Positions 56,567 to 64,000 of a stretch of 64,000 bases of DNA are shown piece after piece. A program made the translations under genes and the position numbers. Every line of letters begins with the position of its first letter. Position 1 is the first letter of the stretch. Source of the stretch: Lepidodermella squamata (Eukaryota > Gastrotricha); NCBI GenBank assembly GCA_047495785.1, contig JBLDXI010000004.1:1116001-1180000 (forward strand), read 5' to 3'. The notes under the pieces were generated by a model. That model made no database searches. It worked only from the letters and a program-made list of their open reading frames with translations, and was not told the DNA's origin.

Positions 56567-58571
56567 CTTGTATAGTATGCTATTGTGTTCGTAAATCTGT
56601 TCCTTCATTCTTTGACTATATAGCACGTTATTCTAAGAATATTTTCAGCTCTTATAATTCAGGCTGCATTCTTGCATTCTTCATTCTTCGATGAATTGGA
56701 CTCATTTTCGGGCTATTGGGCGGAGTGCTTGCACGCCGGACAATTCTTGCGTGTTAGTTGCGAGTGTTATACCCATGTTCCTAATACAATATTCTGAATA
56801 TTTCGCAGCCGTAAAAAATTGCGGAGCCTCATTCGAATCTGTTTAACGCTTAATTGTAATTTAAATTTGGAATTTTTTTATTTTAAGGCGCAAACAATTA
56901 CGATTTTTAGCCCGTCCTCCCTAAGCATGAGGATCCCTCATGGTTAGGTAAAATATTCAATGTACATGAATTCTAATAATACATAAAATGTGTCGCATAT
57001 AGACGGCGGGTTGAAATTGGTGAAGTTAAGGCTAATTCTCGATATTTCTCATAAGTATCGGAATTCAATGAAATAAGGGCATCCACTGCTTGGATCTGTA
57101 ATCCTTAACAAAAATCGGCGAAAACCATGGGACAAATCCTCCATCTTTTCTGAGTCTGAGTAAAAATGATTAAGCAACAGGCGCATTGATAATTGCGCAG
57201 TAGCTCGTGTCTCGTGTGCAACTTTCAGGGGGGGATGGGGGGATCACCAGCTCGGGAATCTAAGATCGCACCCTGCTCGTGTGAATGCAGCGAGAAATAG
57301 CACAATTAATACTGGGGTAGAAGATAAAATAATCATCTCATCATCTAAATAAGGAACCGTTAACCTTGCTGCTTAGTAGTATGTAGTCTGAATCCTTGTC
57401 CGGAAACCTGTGTGGGTCCCATCTACCTAGCCGCAGCCTTTTACCAACAAGGAAATGTGCCTGAAAGGGGTGAGTTGTGAGTTCTCCCAGCAGTTATAGC
57501 GAATTCCCTCTGTTTTTGTTCGAAGAATGCTGAGCTCTGTCACGAACCATCTGGCGCAATTTGTCGGGTCTTCTGTAATAGGAAATTAGAAAGAGTTTGC
57601 TTCAAAATAAGTCATTCTTCCACTTTAATGCCGTTTCTTAACAGCCATTCGTCTGCTCCAAGTCGGCAGACTTTGCGGCCAATTTTGAGAATTGCCAACG
57701 TAGCAAATACACGGTGAGCGATTTGATTCTTCTGAATCTGAATACCGATACTGAAACAGAACCGAAATAAATGGTCTCGTACAAATGGTAAGGAGCCTCA
57801 GAGTCAACCATACAGGCAATAATGGGGCTATTGAGTTGAGCTAGGAGCTGGGAGAATATCTACACAGCTTACTCAATTTGGCTCAGATTTTAAATACTGA
57901 ATTCAGACCACTCCTACTGTTGATTTGTTGTTCGCATGGCCAAAGTGAAAAATCTGAGAAAAAAACAATAGGGGGACCCTTCGGTGATGAAATTGGTGGT
58001 TGGAATTCCACGACCCTACTACGCACATGGATGACGCAAAACTTCTAAACATAGCGCATGAATCACGGGGAGACATAGAATTTCTATTTTCCACCTAATC
58101 AGTTGATTGCCTACGAATTCAACTTACTAATTTGTATTCTGATATGCCGGCTGATTTTAATAAATAAATATTGTCTTGGTTATTTATGTACAGGGTGCGA
58201 AAGATTTTACTGTTGTGGCAACGGATGCTGAAACATTGACGCAAGACGACGCAAGGAGGGCGTGTTCGAACAAGACAAACTCTCGCTTAGCTGTGATCGA
58301 AACCGAAGCTCAACGACAAGCTGTTTACGCCGCAATGTTAGACGCCTCGGTCACCACCGCTTACATCGGCTTGTCGAAAACTAAAGACCAGTGGTTGTGG
58401 GATGACGGTTCAGCCTATGCTGACATGCCACCCTGGGCGCCTGGCTACCTATCCTAGGCGAAGATGAACCGATGTGTTGGGCTGGCGAGTATCAGCGATG
58501 CAGCTGTGAATTTGCCCTTAGGGTCTTGCGTTTCGCCTTCAGCCGACGCTTACATTTGTGAGACTCGGTGA
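56567..58571 (+). pseudogene. Array remnant F: lectin-family pseudogene with premature stop
   Basis: 56567-56655 matches about 48925-49010 of D, and 56660-56760 matches 49425-49510 of D, so part of D-type sequence is rearranged here. Then come PQPF-NK-MCLKG (57432-57471), a Cys-rich half-repeat (NAELCHEPSGAICRVFC, about 57528-57595), SADFAANFENCQRS (about 57665-57712) and a CTLD exon (about 58193-58571). A TAG at 58455-58457 interrupts the CTLD where A and E have GAG. The signal peptide and first repeats are absent. Confidence 0.8.
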
Positions 58572-58734
58572 TTTTCAAATGATGAAATTGATTGAGTTCA
58601 GCTGTATATTTGATTATGATAACTGAGTATGTGAGTTATGTTTGAGTAAAATAGAGGAGAAAATTAAAATCGATTCACTGGTCCTTTCTTGCCTCTTCAA
58701 TATCCAAACAGTAGCTCCAGATTGCGCGAATTTG

Positions 58735-58920
58735 GAAATTTGTTTGAGACCGGCAGGGGGTAGGGTTCCGACTAGGTCCAGCTCTGAGGGGGGTAAATCG
58801 AGCATTTTGAGCCCTAAATTTGAAAATCAGCAGTTTTTCAGAAAATTTCGAACGCCAGGGGGGTTTGTTTACCCCCCTTACCCCCCCCCCCCCCCCCCAT
58901 ACTCGGACCACTCGGACCGG
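58735..58920. repeat. Relative of the 49788-49938 MITE, inverted, with long C run
   Basis: Matches 49788-49938 in reverse orientation: CCGACTAGGTCCAGCTCTGAGG, AATTTCGAACGCCA, GGGGGGTTTGTTTACCCCCCTTACCCCCC and ACTCGGACC. It contains a run of about 17 C at 58881-58897. The ends and duplication are not clear. Confidence 0.65.
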
Positions 58921-59356
58921 TATCATTCGTGTCGTGGAAGAAAAAACCTTAGCACAATATCTTTTGCTTGCTGGTGCGAGCTGGTTGTTCCGCGCAACCA
59001 TCCGCGTTCATCAAACAGTTCTTCCCATTCAGACGGGCAATATTTTATCGAATTAGCGCCCGAATTTGGAATATTAAATTTTTTACGAGGTGAGTTGTCA
59101 GTTGCACTGAAGATTAGTCAATTAACCGAGCGGAATGAAATCTGAACTGATTCCGCTTATTTGTCTAGAAAGTGTTGCGTAATTGAAGTCGCGTGTCGAA
59201 CAGCATGACGTCATTAAATTTGAAAAAATCGCCGAGAAAGAATTCATTTGAAATTATGCTGAGCTAGATATTTCACTATTGGACTATTATATCCCGATTT
59301 ATAGAGGACACTGATAAGTACAATTTATCAACGTTTTTTGAATGCTCTAGTTACGA

Positions 59357-61198
59357 ATGAATCTGCCAGTTCACATTGTCATCTGGTTTCTAATCGGCTA
59401 CTTTCCCTGTTTTTCATCAGCCCAATGGAAGCGTTGCTTCTCAGTTTTCGATAACAGCTATTCCGGCTGTCGAACAAATTGCTCAATCACGCAGCAATAC
59501 CAGGTCATTTTTCTCATTTTCTAAGTTTTTAATTCAGATATTAATATATTTCGCTCTACTACAGGTTGGGAAATCTTTTGCCGACTCCGCGAAATGCAAA
59601 ATAGGCGTGAGTTAATCGACTTATCTCATTTGTTGAAGTTGAAAAATGACTTTTACCCAAGAACGCAAGGCTTTGCTTCGACCACGTCTCGATAACCCTA
59701 CGATGCGTTCCAGGCAATGTCAAATGTGACACCATTAGCGAGCTCGATGTGAGTTTAGTTTCCGAACCTCACATATCTAAATTTTAATTACGACTATCGA
59801 AATACAGGTTGGAACGTTCAATCGCAAACAATTCGGATTAAATTGGAAAGATTGCAGGGCAGCCCTAGCTGTATTTCCGGTTGGTTTTTTTTATACCTAA
59901 TTCGTATAATTAAAGTTTTCAACGTCAGCTAACTGTTCTCAGAATAAGGATTTTTTTTTACTTTGATTATTTCAGTCTCGCAAGTTCATTCGTTGCACCA
60001 TAGGTGACTCAATCGTTACGTGTGTTCCTTTTCCCAACAAATGCCCGCTTAACATGGTGAGTCTGCGACTACCTCTTCGCTCAATCTTTTGTACATAATG
60101 GACAGAAAATGAGCTTAACTCCGATTCACAAGTACCGAGGACTAAAATCTTGCCTGAATGGCACAGGTTTTTTTGAAAGCATTTTTCATTTCACTCATAG
60201 TATTTCCAACTTTCGAAACAGGCGATTACCCTATGAGCAATAAGCCACACATTCGCTGTTTCAACGCTAAGAACAAGCAGTTCGAAGGGTGCCGCCCGAA
60301 AACCACAGGCTGCTCGCCTGATATCGAACTGCTTTCACCGCAGCCCTTCGCAGATAAGTTCAACTGCCTTACTGGCGTAAGGTTCAAAGTTCGATTCGAT
60401 CATGAGCTTAATTTAAATGTTTTCAAGGTAGCTGTTCGCTGTAAAACGCCGTCTCGCAAGATTTGCAATGGATTCTGCCAACAGGACTCACAAATCGTAA
60501 TGCTTCGGCCTAATTATGAAACTTGTTGTGATTTCTCTAGCTTTCTACAGGAAGCCGTGTTTTCAGATTCGAGGGACTTTGCAGATAACTACGCGCAATG
60601 TCTGCATTCCAGTGGCCAAATTCCCATCTTGGGGTCAGGACGGGTTCGCAAATTTCAGCCATCAATAGTTCCCAAGCCCTAAGCCTTAGCATTTGGACAT
60701 ATAACCATCAGTGACTGAATTTAAAATGGATTAACACGAAATTGACCGCGTAAAATACAGGAAACTATAGAAAAATTGCCCCTCACTTTTTTGATTTTGC
60801 AAATATTTTAAATTTTCTAGCGGATCAAAACGTTTGCTGTCCATGTCCCATCGTACGAATTCGAGTCGGATCGCATGCAATTGGACGCGATACTAGCTTG
60901 TTCTGAGTGGGAGAACACATCTCTGGCGATGATAAAGAATGAAGATGAGCGGCAGGCTGTCTATGAAGCCATGGTCAACGCCGAAGTTACGAGTGCCTAC
61001 TTGGATTTGTCGAAAGGACTAGGCGGATGGACGTGGGGCGATGGCAGCGTGTATGATTCGATGCCACCATGGGCGCCAAATTACCCGAGGCCGAGGACAT
61101 GCGTCGGGATTGCCAGAATTATCGACAAAGCATTATACCTTGTCGATGGATCTTGCAATCTTCCTTCGGCCTTCGCTTTTATCTGTGAAACGTTTTGA
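59357..61198 (+). CDS. Array gene G: five-repeat (4-Cys) C-type lectin-domain protein, 10 exons
   Basis: Exons: 59357-59503, 59565-59606, 59662-59748, 59808-59879, 59976-60056, 60106-60166, 60222-60376, 60428-60496, 60551-about 60645 and 60821-61198. The signal peptide is MNLPVHIVIWFLIGYFPC, then WKRCFSVFDNSYSGC. Exon 7 has KPHIRCFNAKNKQFEGC and TGCSPDIELLSPQPF. The CTLD differs most within the array: AYLDLSKGLGGWTWGDGS replaces AYIGLSK...WLWDDGS, and NYPRPRTC replaces GYPS.AKMNRC. Exon 9 seems longer than in the other genes and its donor is uncertain; if the intron is retained, a stop follows at 60680-60682. About 390 residues. Confidence 0.8.
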
Positions 61199-62062
61199 AC
61201 ACAATTTCATGTTGTCGGAAAAATTATGCTGATGTAATTTACGATGAGCTTGGGCAAAATAAAGCAGAGGATCTATATGTGGTTAATTCCTAATTCCAAG
61301 ATTTGAGAAGCAATGACAATCCGAGAGTTACGTTTCCTCTGGCATTTTAGTTCATCATTTTATCACCGCCAATTTGAAATATTGGCCAGAATCGGTCGCG
61401 TTCTATTCCCGTTCTATATTCGATTTCAAAAGACAATTCTCTAGTGAAACAATTCACAGAGCTAATTCTTGTAGACATGTTGCTAGCAAAAAAAATACGC
61501 GAGATTTTTCCAGATAATAATAAATCACAAATCATGACCCATGATTTTACAGATTGTCGCTATAAACTCGTTCAAAGTTAGATAATTGGTTGATAATTTT
61601 GTTGTTTTAAAGTCCCATTTATTGTCCTTGCAAAAAGTCCACGTTCTATTTCCGTTATCAATCGAGTTCACACGGAAATTCTCAGGAACCCAATCTCCGA
61701 TAGCAATATTCTAGGAGCCAATTTTCCAAGCTCATGATCACCAAAACGAAGACGTATGGATTTCGCCATGTTTTAAAATGCCAACCTACTATCTCTAATA
61801 AATCTGAACTTTTAAAATTGCGTGTCCAGTGACTTGATTGTCAGTAAGTAGGCCACGTTCTATTTCCGTTTTTTCTCGAGTTCACAAGACAATTTAAATG
61901 AAACGAACTTTTGATATCACAATGCTGGTAGACAATTGTTAAGCTCGTGCTCACACACAAAAGATGATGCGTGGTTTTTCTAATGAGGCATGAAGATTTC
62001 ATTCGATGGAATTTTCCAAACATTTTCTTATTTTCTTCTATTTGTGAAATAGTTTTCATTTT

Positions 62063-62551
62063 ATGATGGCTTGCCATTATTTTACTATGCTGTCAGTTCT
62101 CATGATAGCGCTGATGGGCCAGGGAGTGTTAGCAGCGCGATCGCATGTGCGATGCTACTCACAGCTGAACAACCGATTCAAATCCTGCAACGAAGCTTCA
62201 CAAGGCTGCGATGCACTCCGCGAGTATCAAGTGAGCTTCATTTTATAATGATATCAGTCCTAAATACTGATTTCCCCAAACAGGATAATCGGGACTTCGC
62301 GAACGCGAGTGACTGCAATAAAGGCGTAAGATTTAATTACACATGATCACTGCTGATTCCTTACAACGATTTTTGGGAACAGAGCGTTGTTATGTGCTAC
62401 AAATTCGAGGTTCTTACTCCGTGGTGCGTGCCTGGAAACATCGGATGCGACGAGGTGAACGAAATGACGGTATGTTGTTATGAACATTTTTCTGCGAGAT
62501 TTTTCGCCTCACCTCCGTTCACGCAAATTTCAGGGCCCTGGAATTTTATGA
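62063..62551 (+). CDS. Array gene H: short two-repeat member without CTLD
   Basis: Exons 62063-62230, 62284-62325, 62383-62469 and 62534-62551 are in phase, about 104 residues. The signal peptide is MMACHYFTMLSVLMIALMG, then SHVRCYSQLNNRFKSC, DFANASDCNKG and VVMCYKFEVLTPWCVPGNIGC. The first three exons are closest to exons 1-3 of gene I at the other end of the window. Exon 4 encodes only GPGIL before TGA, and an AATAAA-like signal lies about 20 bp beyond. It could be a true short secreted product or a truncated gene. No CTLD is seen in the remaining 1.4 kb of the window. Confidence 0.6.
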
Positions 62552-62599
62552 AGTTCATAGACTCAAATTAAATAAAATCAATCGTTGTCCCATTTTCGG

Positions 62600-64000
62600 G
62601 TTCGATTCGTCGTGAGTTGAGGAGTCCATCCAAGTCCCATAGTCATAGCACTCACACCTGAGAAGCAGTTGAGTCCTTAAGAGTCGGGTCAACCTTAACA
62701 AAATGAATCTAACACAAGGAAAAAATCACCCTATTTCGGGCAATAGGTGATGAAAAATCAGCTTGTTAAATCCTCTCAATTAAGGCCTCAATTAGGTGCG
62801 AGCATCCTCATTCCCCATTTTTCAAAATTTATCGGAATTCATGCTCAGAAAGTCATTCCATGCTCATGATTTCATTGTGTATTAATTACGAAATTGTTTA
62901 GCATAGTGAACTCAGTGATTAATCACATCCATGTTTTTTCTTGGATTGTTATGTGGTGATGGTGTTGCGGTCGAGCGGTCGGTTATTTTTTTAGCTGATT
63001 AATTAGATGGAGATGAATAAAAAATATTCGAAAAAGCTACTACCACAACAAAATTCACCACCTCACCACCACACTATCGACGCAGCAATATAAATGGACT
63101 TCGACCCTGCAAACCCGGCCTACAATATAATATGGCGCTCACTCAAGTCTAACGCATCCCATTTTCACTTGATCAGTGATACTTATTTTAGTTCATTTTG
63201 ACTACATCGTATTGCTATCGATTCAATTTGATTTTCTATTATAAGTGAAAAGTTACACAAGAACCAACAACAATGGGATTTCAGAATTATTTCTAAATTT
63301 TTGGCTCCTTCAGGTGTATACTTTTTGTTCTTGTATTATTGCTCGGAAATTGCGCCCGGGAATAAGAGTAATTTCGAGTTTTGAAATTAAATTACATCGT
63401 TCGAGAAAATAAATTTCAGGCCCGAAATAAATGTCAGATGGCGACAGTACTGACGATCACTAGTAAGATCATTAAGCACTTAAAAAGGTCAGGGACCAAT
63501 TTGTTCGATCAACACACGTAGAATCCCAGGGAAATGTATGACATTTTGGTTACCCAGGCAGTTACTTGTTAGTTCGGATTTCGGATAAATACACCTTTTT
63601 TCTATTGCAATTTCATTATTTTTATTTAAGAAACACGTGTTTATTTTTTCATGATTCTCAGCTTCTTCATTTTATTCATTTTCTTACTTCTGTCTACCTA
63701 AGGATTTACTCGATCTTCGAAGGTTCGCCGTAAGCGATTGCAAGACCTGAATTGGATGAATTTGATATCAAATTGAAGCTAGAGATCTGATCTATCCAAA
63801 TATGCGATCAGATCGACAAAATCATGTGTTTCGCAGAAACTAAGCAGTAAGTAGAATGAACTGCAAATATGTTTTCCTTGTGTAGTTTTTTTATTTTATA
63901 GGTATAAGGCCCCTACCTTCTCCCCAAAAATGAGTAGAACAATCAGGCGAAGGTGATATCTCGAGTAGAAGCGATAGAACCTCGAAAAATTGAGCTTTAG
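62600..64000. other. No gene recognised
   Basis: AT-rich with only short unsupported frames. Further exons of H or the next array member could lie beyond the window edge. Confidence 0.4.

Noticed and set aside
62590-62620. GGGTTCGATTC as the B box of a tRNA gene
   Set aside because: No A box or acceptor-stem pairing at the right distance. No tRNA gene was found anywhere in the window by this search.

Overview
This window looks like eukaryotic, invertebrate nuclear DNA. Genes are cut into small exons by mostly 40-60 bp introns with GT donors and TTTCAG, TTTTAG or CTACAG-type acceptors. Intergenic DNA is AT-rich and full of transposon debris. Short introns with T-rich acceptors plus a large expansion of secreted C-type lectin-domain (CTLD) proteins fit a nematode best. 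That is inference: no rRNA or spliced-leader RNA was found to confirm it.

The dominant content is one multigene family. Each full member has a signal peptide, then a chain of roughly 45-residue repeats with four cysteines (spacing roughly C-x8-12-C-x4-8-C-x15-25-C), each repeat on one or two exons, then one C-terminal CTLD on the last exon. Members are: gene I (4560-15027, +, split by an 8.3 kb intron packed with transposons); M1 (28715-23171, -, 22 exons, about 12 repeats); M2 (42503-39529, -, about 8 repeats); and a + strand tandem array from 42.9 to 62.6 kb. The array holds A, B, E and G (10-exon genes with almost identical exon lengths), C (truncated), D and F (pseudogenes) and H (a short two-repeat gene). 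A broken copy of part of M2 lies at 19.5-21.6 kb.

The second theme is mobile DNA. There is a two-ORF non-LTR retrotransposon (9.25-13.55 kb), with a 3'-end copy of the same family at 39.1-39.4 kb. There is a decayed MULE transposase (30.6-31.9 kb), a hAT transposase fragment (16.6-17.3 kb), a 3.3 kb terminal-inverted-repeat transposon with two convergent genes (50.58-53.87 kb), and many small inverted-repeat elements. Several of these have perfect 8-bp target duplications, and two can be checked against an empty site in a paralogous copy inside this same window.

Other genes are an ankyrin-repeat protein (32.8-33.8 kb, -) and a NEK-like protein kinase (35.6-36.8 kb, -). Little is recognisable in 1-4.5 kb, 15.0-16.2 kb, 17.3-18.6 kb, 36.8-38.2 kb and 62.6-64 kb.
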